Notes: generated from the sequence alone by a model not told the origin. A DNA stretch of 64,000 bases from Lasiodiplodia sp. COLG20 (GCA_009801085.1 VNWV01000017.1:248001-312000); one strand, 5' to 3'; numbered from the stretch's first letter, positions 35,205 through 47,290 are shown. A program made the numbers and translations.

Positions 35205-36923
35205 CTACGCCATCTTCTGCCTGAGCTGATCGTACTTCAAGACGCTCTGCAACAACACCTGCGCCCCAGTCTCGCAGTCCTCTGGGCTCGCCCACTCGGT
35301 CGGGTTGTGGCTGATACCCTCTCTGCAAGGCACGAAGATCATGCTCGTCGGGCAGTGTCTGCTCGCATACACGCTGTCGTGCCCAGCACCAGATGCCATG
35401 CTCCTGATCAGCTCTGCCCTCCCATCGAGGACGTCCAGCGCCGCCTCCCGCACCGTCCGCACGCAGTCCTCGTGGAACACTGTTGCTGTGGTCTGGCTGT
35501 CCGTTCGCCACTTGACGTTGAAGTGCTCACTCCTTCCTGGTGTCCCGCCAGCTTGAAGACCGCCGATGTCCTCGCCCGCTGCCAGGCGTGCGAAGTCTTC
35601 CTTCAGCTGCTCCTCAAGGGCGAGAACAACAGAGTCTGAGGGCGAACGGATGTCTAGACTGAAGCTGACGGCGCCGGGGACGGTGTTCGTCGAGCCGGGT
35701 GACAGCTTCAGGATGCCAGTGGAGGCGAGTGCATTGTGCGCAGTGGCTAGGCGGTGGGAGTGCAGGATGAGTTTGCTGGCGAGAAGCAAGGCGTCGGTGC
35801 GGTTGGACAGAGGAGTGGTGCCGGTATGCGCCTCTACACCGTTACATGTTAGTCTGAGATCCCACGCTGGATTGGCAACGTCATAGCACGTACCGCGTCC
35901 TTTAATATCAACAGTGAACCACTTATACGCCTGCACACCCTCAACCACCCCAACCCTCTTCCCCTCCGCCTCAAGCACCGGACCCTGCTCGATATGCAAC
36001 TCGAAATGCGCACCCATCGGCACATCACGATAGCTCGCCGGCGTACCCCCCAGGTACCCGATCCGCTCGAGCTCAGACTTCAGCGTGGCATCCCCGCCGC
36101 CGCCCACTTCGCGCAGCCCGTACGCCTGCTCGACCGGCACGGCGCCCGCCCAAACAGCCGAGCCCATCATGCTGATTGGAAACCGCGCGCCCTCCTCGCT
36201 GCCAAAGCGTCAGCCCCACGCAGCGCAAAACCCAAGCCAAACAGGGACAGAGACACAAACTCACTTCGTCCAATTCACCACGCCGACCGGGTACTCCGTC
36301 TCGACGCCCCTTTCAGCCAGCACGCGCAGCATCTCCACCCCCGCAACGACCCCGAGTATCCCGTCGTACCGGCCGCCCGTTGGCTGCGTGTCGAGGTGCG
36401 AACCGGCGAAGGTGGCAGGGGCGCCGGCGGTGGAGCGGCGGCCGGGGCGGACGGCGAAGATGTTGCCGATGGCGTCGATGGTGACGGTGCAGCCGAGGCG
36501 GGTGGTTTCGGCGACGAGCCAGTCGCGGACGCGTTTGTCGGCGGAGGAGAGGGAGAGGCGGGTCATGCCTGTTTCGGTGGGGGCGCTGGGTGGGGTGGGG
36601 GTGTTAGTTGGGTGCATGTGTGTGGAGAGGGGGGAGGGGGCAGGAGGGGAGGGGAAGTGTAGGAGGAGCAAGAGATGGATGGCTTACTCTCCCCAGCGTT
36701 CGCCGGTGCCGAAGGAGCAGGTGTGGTGGAGCGTTTCCATCAGCCGTGCGCCGTTGATTTTGAGGTCGGAATGGGGTGGAGGGGTGGTTTTGGTGCCTCG
36801 AAGCTGCTGGCGGTGGCTTAGGAATATGGTTTGTGGGCCCAAGAGTGGGCGGTGGAGAGTGGAGAGGCCACGCTTACTTGCATGGGTTGCAAGAAGTTGT
36901 GGAAGCCTGAGAGTAGTGGACAT
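35205..36923 (-). CDS. Hydantoinase/carbamoylase-type amidase (M20 family)
   Basis: Four exons are proposed on the minus strand: 36923-36688, 36585-36265, 36198-35894 and 35833-35205 (496 aa). The start MSTTLRLPQLLATHASKRG is basic and Ser/Thr-rich, resembling a mitochondrial presequence. Motifs of N-carbamoyl-amino-acid amidohydrolase / beta-ureidopropionase enzymes are complete: GMTRLSLSSAD, GSHLDTQPTGGRYDG (metal ligands), NEEGARFP spanning exon 3 start (catalytic Glu pair), FELHIEQGPVLE, EAHTGTTPL across the last intron, SGAGHDS and HNPTEW. These binuclear metal enzymes split N-carbamoyl amino acids or ureido acids to ammonia, CO2 and the amino acid. The two neighbours on either side are not obviously in the same pathway. 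The large first intron region is purine-rich. Confidence 0.9.
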
Positions 36924-38339
36924 TGTGAGCTTGGGATTTTTGGTGTATCGGTTCCACTGAGGATGAATGAAGGACGGAGATGATCTTCCAAGAGACACAG
37001 GGGAGCGACTTAAATAGGAGACGCCGAACTGGGATCCTTCTGCCGGGTTCATGCTCAAGGAAAAGCTCGTTCAGGCAAGTCTTTCCAGCGATGCGAGATT
37101 CGTGGCGTGTCACGCGGTGCTGGCTGCCAGCTCAGACGATAAATGACGGGCTATTACGTGAAAGAAATTGAGCTGCATTTCCCCTGTCTGTTGTTCTTCT
37201 GGACGATGAGAAAGGGTCCAAATAGGGCAACTCGTGATGCTACAGCTCGGGCGACCATTTCACTACGGCTTCGAGAGAGTTACCATCATATTACAAACGC
37301 GAGAGCAGTAAGATACATCTTGCATCTTCATTTTTCTTGAACACTCTTGATTTGATTTTGTTGTGGGCGAAATGGATCGCTATGCCTCTCGTGTGGCCTT
37401 TACTCGGCATCCTGATGACGTTATGCCGCTCGTGTGGCCTTTATTCGGCATTGTAAACACCCCCCGAGAAAAGAAAACACCAATGTTGCAAAGTGTCCCA
37501 CTCACTGGTAAAAGTAATTAGCCGGTCCATATGACCTGTTTCAACTCTGATTTTACATGATGTTGAAGGAGAGCGTGCTGTATGCACGACATGTCATTAT
37601 TTTCTACTTTTTTCTTTTGCATGTTGTTTGCCAACACTAGAGTATGAATCAGCGGCCACACTGATCAGTGCTACTGGTGATCGTTTCGTAAATGGGCCTT
37701 CCAAGATAGTTGTTCTGGCTCAGTAGAGTGCATGCGGCCAGGCTAGTCACAAAACTTAATAATTCCGAGACTCAAGACCGATTTCTATCAGTCCAAATTA
37801 TTTACCATCTGGGCGCCTTGGAAAACACGTAAAAGGTGGGACGGTAATGATCAATCAGCAATAACCTTGTAGTGTGGGTTGCATCAGTACTACTGTGTTA
37901 CATTAGGGCGACGCTTGTGAAGCGGTGATGTGGAAGCATCGTACCCTCTTTATTCTTACTGGGGGCCTGTTTGCTTCCGACATGCGCTATTTCCATATTT
38001 TATCGGGGACGAATAATATGCCCCTGTCGTGGCCAAGCTGTTACACAATGTAGTACGATCGTCGGTCACTCCGGTTCCATAATCAAGCTGACTGCCTTGA
38101 CCGCTTTCGGTTTCTGACCCTTGCAGCTTCCGTCATGACCCGATGTCAGCTATGATCAGCTGTGGCTTGACCAAGCGGATAAGATGGGCTCACCTGAATT
38201 TCCCTCTGAAGGAAGATTTTGTAACTCTCGCTTTTTCCTCCGTGTTCCAGCCGCTTCGAACCTGGGCGTTACTCTCGATGACAACTTGACTAGCGGCATA
38301 TACGATCTGTTTACTTTCCAACCATTAAAGCAATGCAGG
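36924..38339. other. Intergenic region with 30 bp direct repeats
   Basis: 1.4 kb without a supported gene. It contains two copies of a 30 bp repeat (37381-37410 and 37422-37451) and AT-rich sequence. Short frames near 38184 continue in phase into the next gene but look untranslated. Confidence 0.45.
37381..37451. repeat. Pair of 30 bp direct repeats
   Basis: Two copies of a unit that begins tatgcc, contains ctcgtgtggccttta and ends tcggcat match at 28 of 30 positions and are separated by 11 bp. Each copy also has short inverted ends (atgcc/ggcat). The origin could be a transposon footprint. Confidence 0.6.
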
Positions 38340-40617
38340 ATGGATATTTCACCTTCAATTGGAAACTCCGTTCAAGACAGCGAGGTCTACCTTGGACTCT
38401 GGACGAACTGGTCTCTCGGATCCATAAGCGGAGCCACCCTGACGTTGACTCGAGCTGATGGCGCATTATTAACGACGTTCAACGCGCTCTTCATCACATT
38501 CGTCGGTCTGTCGTCGGTTCACATATATTTGGCATAATTAATGATTGATAGGAACCTGCTTCTGGCGCATCGCATGTTTCGCTATCCACTTGCAGTTTTC
38601 TTCCCGGTCCGCCGAAGATGGCCTGTATCATCAAAGGCAAGCACTGCTCCGAAATACCGCGAACGGCATTACCGGCCTCGGAAAGCTCCTTCAGATTTCC
38701 TGGACGTGGAGAAAGCACGCTAGTCGAGTCTGTTACCGAGTCCTACCGCTTTTGTTATCCACCATTCTTTCAGTCACGGCCTTCGGTGTTGCCGGAGTAT
38801 TTTCGTCGCAGGTATCTTCAGCGAGTGGTAATGATGTTCTAATCACCGGCAGCAACTGCTGTATTGTGTCCGTGTCCGACCTCGTCATGCGAAACATTTC
38901 ACTCGGATATGAACTATTTAACCCGCTTCTGACCCAGCGTATGACGTCTGCTTCCAGCTATGCACAACAGTGCTATCGGGGAAACTCGACCCCAGAAGAA
39001 TGTCCCCTATTCACCAAGACCAACCTTCCGTATACTGTACAGACGGATCGCGGGTGCCCTTTCGGCCATCTCTGCCTCGACGATACAGATACAATTTATA
39101 TCGATTCCGGGTATATCAACAGCCATGACGATCTTGGCATGAACTCGCCCCCTCATGAACGATTTTTATACCGCGCTGTCGAACATTGCGCGTTGCTAAA
39201 CAGTACAAAATACTCTATTCGAGATGAAACTGCTCAGGCCGTCTCCTACTATTACGGACCTCGAGGGAAGTCCAGGAATGAGACTTACATGTACACTACA
39301 CAAAGCCAACCAATTCATAAATATTGGATCAGCGCGCCTGATGACTACAGTATCAGGTGAATTGACTCTACGACTCCCTGATTATTGGTACTAAGTGCTG
39401 ACTTTGTGCGAATAGCAGAGTCTTGGCTTTTGAATCAAGCAAAGAAAATTCGGAATTTATTCCCATCCCACAGCTAAACCGGACCGACGCCGACGTAATG
39501 TTAGTTTTTCTCTCAGCCAATGGGATTACTTACGCAAAGTCTGTGGACGACCCATGATTTTCGGCGCACGTTTATAATTCGACCTTACGAACCGCAGAGG
39601 TTTATCTCGCCGATCAGCCTGTCAGCGTCCTCTCCTGCGCCCAGCAGTACCAGTGGTGTGATGCAGCAAAGCAGCAAAACTCCGGAGACGGATGCGTGCC
39701 GCTTTCTGGATACCTCACATCTGGAACGCGCTTTATGCAGCTCGGCAGTTCCGAAAGTCAGCAACGAGCCTTTGATTGGTACTCCCAAGCCCTCGCGCCA
39801 ATCACTTCTGCAACCATAATTGCAACTCTAGGATCATCCAGTCTAACAGCAAAACTGTCGTTAACGAGTGGGAACTCAGGATCTCTGCCCAAGAACCAGT
39901 GGCAAATTGAAGTGGATAATTGGTTTGCTACGCGTCTGGCATATCTACAGAAGAGTCCGATCAATGCAGCATACGGTCCTACTGACGATCGCTTGTGGAA
40001 TATCATGCAGAGGCCGAAGGATGAGGAAAGCCAAAAAATATGTCGGAATCAGGTTAGTTATTACTCTGTTACATTGGTCCATTTACTCCATATATTAACG
40101 GTTATAGAAAATCCGGACAACGAGATTTACAAATTTCAGCGTGCTCGGCCTATCCATCATCTACAGCGTTGGATGCGTCATTATTATTGTCTCCTACACA
40201 ATGGAATGTATCGTGCGTTCCTTTCATCGCCGGAAGGGCCTTGATCATTTTGCCTATCTGGAATGGGTAACGAATGATACCTTCCAGCTGCAGCGCCTCG
40301 CTCACGAGGAGCTGGGCTGCGGGCAATGGGAGTCTGGGGCTGATGATATTCCGCGCACGGCAATGGGAGACCGGCTCGCACTACTGGATGTGTCGGATAT
40401 GGAGCATCCCAGGCTGCAAAAGGTGTCTACGTCTGTTGATGCTAGATCCACGCCTGGGCTCGAAGAGGATCATCAGCACGAACATCATTCAGTTGATGAA
40501 ACATTTAGTCGGGGTAATCCCCAAAGGCATTACGCTTCGTCCGAACTCAGCAATGGGTATATCCCGCTACAGCTAGAGACACCGAGTAGGAGCGTAATAC
40601 CGGAAACATTGGATTAG
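38340..40617 (+). pseudogene. Large fungal membrane protein with premature TGA stop
   Basis: Four exons are proposed: 38340-38505, 38552-39356, 39419-40052 and 40108-40617 (704 codons before the final stop). The protein resembles a family of uncharacterised ascomycete membrane proteins. It starts MDISPSIGNSVQD, then has SLGSISGATLTLTRADG, a TM helix (NALFITFVGTCFWRIACF), the hallmark DGLYHQRQALLRN, a second TM block (LLLSTILSVTAFGVAGVF), and a Cys-rich extracellular region with many N-x-S/T sites. A last TM (SVLGLSIIYSVGCVIIIVSY) precedes an acidic disordered tail. In exon 3 the frame reads ...SVDDP-stop-FSAHVYNSTL; a TGA (39555-39557) stands where the family normally has Trp. The frame is otherwise open, so this is a one-codon lesion or a sequence error. 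A 57 nt in-frame intron could skip it, but its GTGGAC donor is poor. Confidence 0.72.
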
Positions 40618-40888
40618 GGGGATGGGGGTGTTGTATCAATAGCTGCTGAAGTAGAATATGGTGAAGATCTTCCACTTAAAGCGACATAGGCAGGAGGGAG
40701 AAAGGGCAGAACAGTATAATAAAAAAAGATAAAGTTAGTAACTGCATATAAGTGTAATCAATGTACAACTAGTCACATTCACTTATAAATCGTTACGAGA
40801 CAGGGAAATACTCTCAGCCATCAAAGAATGCGCCAAAACAATCTGAGTATTATTTGTCCAACGTTTTTCTATCGCTTTTCGTGTGATT
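40618..40888. other. Short spacer between convergent genes
   Basis: AT-rich 271 bp holding the 3' ends of two convergent genes. Nothing else was seen. Confidence 0.5.
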
Positions 40889-42583
40889 CTACTTGTCCAT
40901 ATAGAAATTATATAGAAGAACTGGTATCTCAGTATTTGGTCTTGGGTCACCGGCATGAGACTCTGCCAGCATCTTGCCATGTTCAATTCGAGCCCATCGC
41001 TCAAGCCACTCCATCTCTTGACCGCTCATATCACTTTCATGTACAGAATATTGAGCCTGAATTCCATCACTCTCCCACCTGAGGTTCCAGGTATATTGTG
41101 GCGGGGGCCCTTCGGGCTGAATGCCGGTGAGTGAGCTACACGGTCCGATAGACCTTGAGTGCAACATAGCGTGCACGGTAGGATGTATCTTTTCATTAGA
41201 CTCGTCTGTCTGTGGTTGCCTCTCCGAGAAATCAGGATCCCAAAAGTGACAACGAGGCTTCCGGTGCTTCGACCCTCCGGCCCGAAAAATTCCGAGAAAA
41301 GAATCTTTGATCTGAGCTTGTTCTCCGCGAGCGGGGATGGTTTTCTCTTTCTCCTTTGGTAAAGGCTCGCGCCGATCCTGATGAGGTTTAGGCGGATGTG
41401 AAGTTCGTGATGGGGCTGTTTTAGCTACTACAAGAGTATTGGAAGGTTTGTTGGCTGTGCCCTCGGTGGATCCAGATTTCGGAGGAAATTTCGGATCCGA
41501 GGTTTGGCTGTCTATTGGTATTTCTACTGATTAGAGTTTCTTTGGCTTCAAAGGATCTAAAGTAAGCTCTTACCTCCATTGTGCTTAACCTCGTCGCTCA
41601 CTCGCCAGCTGAAAATTCGCTGTCGCCTATAATCTCGCCACCATCTTCGTTTTTCTGGCTCAACACCCCAAAGGCTTTCGACGTTGAAGTCCAGATGTCC
41701 TGCGAGCTTCGCCATCATCCATATGAGCGAAATATGTGCTAGAAATTCCTCTTTTCTGCCACCGCCTATGTCGCAATGGTAACCTGCAAACCAGCATTGC
41801 TCCAGGGAGTCGGGGATCAGTGGAGCCTTGTTGGATTTCCAGACAATCGGAAGAAAGTGGAGGCGATGCTCATGAAGGGCAATTGCCTGGAAAGCTCGAT
41901 CAATGTTGCCACTGAGCCCAGAATTGACGAGTTTCATGAGACGTGGAACAGACCGATCATCTTGTTTAGGCCAGGGAATGCCTAGGGCGCTGACTGTATC
42001 CCACACCGCACAAACCTTAATACGCACCCCAGATCTCCTGGATTCTTTGGCTCGAGGTGAATGTTCCATATTCGCCCCCTCTTTCCATTCAGAGAAGAGC
42101 TCGGTCAAGTCGGACAAAGCGCTCTTGGTAAGAAGCCCAGCATCCTGAATGAATTGAGCGACACACCGTACCGTGTACGCACCTCTCGAATACCCAATCA
42201 GATATATCTCGTCCTGATCAGTCTCGTACTTCTCGCAGATGAACTTGTAGGCTTCATGGATGTTTCTGTCAATTCCTGGTAGGGACTTAGTTAGCTATTC
42301 AGTAAAGGAAGTCTTCAAACTGACCTAATCCAGTGGCTTGCTGTAGAGGTCCAAAAGGATTCCATTTGCTGGTTCCAATCCCACGTTGATAGAGTTTTTC
42401 CTGCCGTATGCCAGTCTTATCGGAGTCTTTGATACAGCAGAAGATCCTGCGCACGTTAGACACGGGGGGATGCCTTCTCTGCCCCGTGCCATCACAACAG
42501 ACGATGATTTTCTTTTTCTCTGGCCGACTTTTGGTGGCAATATTGCGGCCAGGTTTTGTGCTCTTCTCCAGATTCTCGGACAT
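40889..42583 (-). CDS. DUF2235 hydrolase (Tle1-type phospholipase-like)
   Basis: Three exons are proposed on the minus strand: 42583-42325, 42275-41574 and 41526-40889 (532 aa). DUF2235 landmarks are present in order: IIVCCDGTGQ (Asp31), GIGTSKWNPF, the nucleophile elbow GYSRGAY (Ser116), VWDTVSALGIP, ALHEHRLHFLP and WFAGYHCDIGGG, which supplies Asp and His of the triad. The fold is an alpha/beta hydrolase related to bacterial type VI effector lipases of the Tle1 group. In fungi these proteins are common but uncharacterised. The third exon encodes about 100 disordered residues (Lys/Pro/Thr-rich, for example RTSHPPKPHQDRRE) and then a conserved-looking C-terminus beginning EKIHPTVHAML. No signal peptide is seen. 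Confidence 0.87.
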
Positions 42584-43618
42584 CTTTGGAGTTCTTGTCA
42601 ACAGGAAAGATCGAGATCGAGACAGGGAGAGCTCAAGTCTCAGGGTAAGTCTTTATCAATCCAAAACGATAGGTAAAATATGTCGAGAATTCTTGATGAG
42701 TGAGATGGACTAGAACGCAAGGTCTTAATTCAAGCGCAGTGACCAGTGCCAGATTTATGGTGTACGGTATGTTCATGAGACAGTTACCCTGTCTACTTCC
42801 GTAGATTTCCACGCATCAATGCGCCGAGCTGTGCGACACCGTCGTTGCATGAAAGATTATGATTCATCTAGCAATCAGAGTGTTATAGGCTCAATGTAAC
42901 GATATCTTACAGCTTGCATTTATTGTTCTGCATGCAAAGTATACGCGTCACACTACAGAGTTGACGGTATTTGATTACTGCATATACAATCCATTCCCTG
43001 TCAGCGACCTGAGCATCACCACGTAGCCGGCGATATAAGTGATTGCGTAATTCGAATGCATGAATCTGGCCATAGTTGCAGGTCATCTTACTGCAGGATT
43101 ATCGCCAAGGAATTTTGGACAACGTTTGGTCCCCTCTCGTGGCCGGTGGCTAGCGTAAATTTCTTTTTTTTAATTTATTAAACGCCTGTAAACTCCCGAA
43201 AATAGAAATGGACTGCGGGCTTGACCTATCACATCATCTGCATGGGCGCAATCATTCCCTGTTTTAAGCCCCTGCATTTCTTCGCGCTAGCCACCAGCCG
43301 TGAGAGGGGACTGCAGATGGCGTGACCTGGCACGCTTGATGCACGTATGACAACTGAGGCTGTGACCAATGCCCTGCAGCTCTCCACGTGGCCCATATTC
43401 TTGAGTTCAATCCAGTCTTGTCATTTGCTTTCAGGCGTCAGTCTTATCGCAAACTTTCTCGCAGTGTTTGCTTTTACTTCTATGCGCAAATCGTCGAGGC
43501 GTTCAGATGCCAAAACGCTCTCAACCTGGGCTTGCGTAGATCCCAACTACTCTTTCGCTTCACACAACGCGACTCGCCCGCCGTTTGTTACGACTTGATA
43601 CGAATTCACTTGTCGACA
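42584..43618. other. Intergenic region containing an inverted-repeat element
   Basis: 1.0 kb upstream of both the DUF2235 gene (minus) and the ankyrin gene (plus). It contains the 183 bp MITE-like element listed separately. The rest is AT-rich with no supported gene. Confidence 0.5.
43129..43311. mobile_element. MITE-like inverted-repeat element, family A copy 1
   Basis: Terminal inverted repeats of 27 bp (43129-43155 and 43285-43311) match at 24 positions. The outer part is gtcccctctc and the inner part ggtggctagcg. The 183 bp element encodes nothing. A second element with the same end structure lies at 55533-55750. I could not identify a clear target-site duplication. It lies 308 bp upstream of the ankyrin gene start. 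Confidence 0.65.
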
Positions 43619-46049
43619 ATGCCTATGTGGAGACGTGCACGAAAAGAGGTCACCGAGCCGTTGCCCATCCCGGAGTGGCTACGCCCCATTCCCGGAAACG
43701 ATCGTGACAGCCAAGTCAAGAATTTTGCAGAGTAAGCGAGACACTGAACATGAGCATACTAGCTTCTCTGCCCCCCTTGCATTGAACACAATGCTTATAA
43801 AATACCTGGCTGATTCATACTGCGCAGTATCGTCTTTGTTGATGATCTTAAAAGCGCCCGAAAGAGAACATGGCCTGCGATATCACAACCGTCACAAATC
43901 GGTGACTGCCGGCTATTCGAATATGTATACGACCCTCCTGTAGCTAGCATGGCCGACATAGTCTCTAAGGAGAGTGTTGAACGCCAAGCCGAAAGGCTGC
44001 TTAAGGAAGTTGCGAAACTTCGGGAGAGAGAAACAATGGGAGGCACTGTAAGCTATCTCCTCGCAAAGGATCCTACTGATCTCTTCTGCTTATACGTATA
44101 GGAAACTCTATCTGTTATCTTTGTTGCACACGGGTTTGGAGGGCTTATCTGTGAAAACGTAAGTTGGTCGCGAAACGCAGAACTCAAGAACCATAGCTGA
44201 GATATCCACGTTAGGCTCTCGCAATCGCAAAAGACACACAGCAAAACATCTTCCGCTGGATAAGAGGGATCATTCTTTTGAATACTCCACACTATCGTGC
44301 CGGAATCGCAGAATGGGCCACAATGTCGGCCCGAACGATTGGGGTCGCTAAGAAAGTGAAACCAAAGGTCTGGAAAGGCTTGAAAGATCAATTCGATGGC
44401 CTTGTAGCAGTCCAGGACGCATTTCGCCAGATGGTCTCGGCGCGAAACAAAGATGACGAGAAAAAAGTCCGTGTAGTCTGCTGCTTCGAGCTTCCGCCCG
44501 ACTCCTCAAAGGAACCTGTTAGTATAACAATTTCATGAAACACAGGCATATGAGCATACTAATGGATTGCTAGATGCTATCTCCCGAGTGGGCCATCTTG
44601 CCAGAATTCAGAACAATCGGAGTTCGCAGTGGTTCCTCCTTGACTACCACGGGATATTCAGACAACATCATTTCTGAACTTCTCAGATTGGTAAAGGAGA
44701 TAACTGACATCGAGTACCAATTCCTTCTCAGTGCATTAAAGGATGGAAACGAGACCGAAGTGGAGTCGCTGGCGAGACGTGTCGATATCAACCAAGGGCC
44801 TGCCCTTCGCAATGCCTCGGAGGCCGGGGATGAGAGGCTTGTCAAAATTCTTCTATCGAACGGCGCCAAAGACGACAAAGCCGTTGCTCTTGAGGCTGCT
44901 TCCAGAAGTGGGCATGAGCAGGTGATCCAGGCACTGCTTTATTACAGTACCGCAGTTGACAAAACAAATGCACTGCAAGCTGCCGCAGAAAGAGGTAACG
45001 ACAAAGTAATCCACATACTACTCAGGGATGCTTCGATCGATCGAGAAAGAGTTTCTGCGACTCTTTCGATGATACCTTCCCACATCTCTGCTCGATCTAG
45101 AGACGAGGACAGGGATGACCTGGATGTAATGCCTGCTCTTCTAGCGGCTGCCCAACGAGGCCACGAGACAGTTGTTCGAGTAATACTTGAGAACAGGGCC
45201 GAGCTAGATGGAAGTCCCGCTCTTCTAGTGGCTGCACAACAAGGCCACAAGACAGTTGTTCGAGTAATACTTGAGAAGAGGGCCGAGCTAGACGGAAGTC
45301 CCCTTCTTCTAGCTGCTGCAGAAAGGGGCCAAGAGAATGTGGTTCGAATACTGCTCGATACCGGCGCCAACTTCAAAGCCCAGGACGAGAAGTATGAAGA
45401 GGCATACAAGGCTGCCCTATTCAACGGACATGAAAAGGTGGTTCAGATGCTTCTCGACATGGGCGCCACAGCCAACAACGATGCTGCTCTCATTGCTGTC
45501 TCCTCCACAGGCAATGAGGAGAAAGTCCGGGCGCTACTACAACAGGGTGCCGATGTGAATGCTATAGGCGGACCCCATGATACCGCCCTTATGGCTGCTT
45601 CAGTTAATGCACATGAGGACCTGGTCCGCCTACTGCTGGACAAGGATGCCAATCCCAATTCCCGTGGCACCTTTTACGACCAACATTTGAAAAGACATGA
45701 GAGGAATGCAACACCTCTCTATGCTTCCTCATGTCAAGGATATGGGAACATAGTCAACATTCTACTTGACAAGGGTGCCCAGGTCCATGAAGGAGGAGGA
45801 AAGATAGGAACTGCCCTTGACGTCGCCTCCTTCAAGGGATATGCGAACATTGTTCAGACATTACTCGAACACGGCGCTGTTGCCAAAGCGCATTACTCCC
45901 TCAGATATGCATCGGAATACGGCCACAAGGAAGTTGTTCGATTGTTACTACAGAATGGTGTAGAAGGGTCAAAGGAGAGCGCTGTTATAGACGCTTTGGA
46001 GAATGGGCACATGGAAATAGTTCAGATGCTACGCAACAGCGAAAATTGA
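43619..46049 (+). CDS. Esterase-like (SesB-type) domain fused to ankyrin repeats
   Basis: Five exons are proposed: 43619-43731, 43828-44047, 44102-44158, 44215-44517 and 44574-46049 (722 aa). The N-terminus holds an alpha/beta-hydrolase-like domain of the SesB type: DIVFVDDLKSARKRTWP, then SVIFVAHGFGGLICENAL (HGFGG 121-125) and LLNTPHYRAG. The usual nucleophile elbow G-H-S-x-G-G is altered: Gly replaces the expected Ser. From about residue 260 to the end the protein is ankyrin repeats. Two adjacent 28-residue repeats are nearly identical. In fungi, SesB-like and ankyrin or WD repeat proteins belong to the NLR-like repertoire tied to allorecognition and immunity-like responses. Here the middle NB-ARC/NACHT module is missing, so the effector-like domain is joined almost directly to the repeats. 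Confidence 0.82.
45135..45302 (+). repeat. Tandem 84 bp ankyrin units
   Basis: Two consecutive 84 bp units (45135-45218, 45219-45302) differ at 6 positions. Each encodes 28 residues (from ALLxAAQxGH to ELDGSP), five fewer than a canonical ankyrin repeat. Confidence 0.85.
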
Positions 46050-46221
46050 ACGCAAAATATATTTTTCTCGGGCTTGATACAAGATGTAAGGTTCCATTAC
46101 GTCGTCTACAACGTAGAGTCGTAAACATTCGGCGCGCCAATGTTGTGCTAACGAGTTTCTATTAACCGAGATAAATAGAAATGCGTCGAGCCTGAAAGTC
46201 TAAGACAGAGTCGATAAAGCT
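46050..46221. other. Short spacer between convergent genes
   Basis: AT-rich 172 bp between the ankyrin gene stop and the SDR stop. Nothing was recognised. Confidence 0.5.
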
Positions 46222-47290
46222 CTACCAAGCCGTATGTCCGCCATCAGATCTCAGGTCAGCACCGGTGACGAAGCTGCTCGCGTCGCTCAAAAGAAAAACG
46301 ATGGCCCCTCTATGCTCATCTGCAGTGCTCACCCGCATCATCATGTTATCTTCAGACCACTGCTTCTCCAATCCATCCTCCTGCATGGTTGGGGTGGTCA
46401 TACGCGTTCTGATGTATCCTGGGGATACTGTATTAACGCGAATGAGTGGGTAGTTTTTATTACTTCCCCATTCGGCAGCCAGAGACCGTGCAAGCTGTAC
46501 CACTGCCGCTTTAGATGAATTGTATGCTGGTGTGTTGACTCCCTGTATTTTCTTTAGCAAATGGAAATACAATATTATGGTCCCTCCTGTATTTGATATA
46601 TTACCTTGTTGCTGCCGTGAGCACTCATACTTCCAATTAATACCATGCTTCCTGGAGCCCCCTTCCGTTGGAACTCTCGCGCTGCTTCCTGCGCGCACAT
46701 GAAGGTGCCAATAAAGTTGATATCCATAATGCGGTTCACAGAGTCAATGGATGTTTCGACAGCTGGTCCCTTGCCGCTTATTCCTGCAAACCGTCAGTAG
46801 ATATTCCAACAGCCGGTCTCTTGTTGATTATACCTGCACAGGTCACAAGACCTCGTAACGGAAATCTTGTAAGAGATAAAGCGGTCTGGAAAGCTCGGTG
46901 AACATCATCTTCCTTGCTAACATCGCAGCGGTGGTACCAGATCCTCGTGTCATTTTGCTTGGCAGCCTGAAGTACCGTTTCTATCATACCATTAGTGATT
47001 CCCGACCATGGAGAAGCTGAAAAGAAAACTGACCCCAAGGCTCTGAAAGAGGTTCAGCTTGACTATCCAAACACACGACATCACCTCCGCTCTCAAGGAC
47101 AGACCTCGCAACTTCGAGACCAACTGCACCGCCTCCGCCGGAGACTAGCATCTATCAGCAAAGTTTCCTTTACTGCTGGGTGGGTTTTCAGCTTACTGAG
47201 GACAGTTCTCCCATCCAGCCTGAAAAGATCGCCAATGGGTTTCTCCGGGGCGCCCGAGGAGGGTTTCGCTTCGCGGCCACGGGTGGCCAT
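46222..47290 (-). CDS. Short-chain dehydrogenase/reductase (SDR)
   Basis: Five exons are proposed on the minus strand: 47290-47197, 47144-47034, 46980-46834, 46783-46605 and 46542-46222 (283 aa). A leader of about 25 residues precedes FRLDGRTVL, then the nucleotide-binding loop ISGGGGAVGLEVARSV (33-40 core). This is an unusual Gly-rich variant of TGxxxGIG. Later motifs are CDVSKEDDV, VTCAGI, MDINFIGTFMCAQEAAREF, the catalytic Ser in GSMSAHGSNKG, Y184-N-S-S-K188, RVNTVSPGYIRT and TGADLRSDGGHTAW. This matches classical NADP(H)-dependent SDRs of the sorbose/xylulose reductase or mannitol dehydrogenase type. The gene is divergent from the Zn(II)2Cys6 regulator at 47674 with 383 bp between starts, and a flavin monooxygenase follows that regulator. 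Substrate is unknown. Confidence 0.87.
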
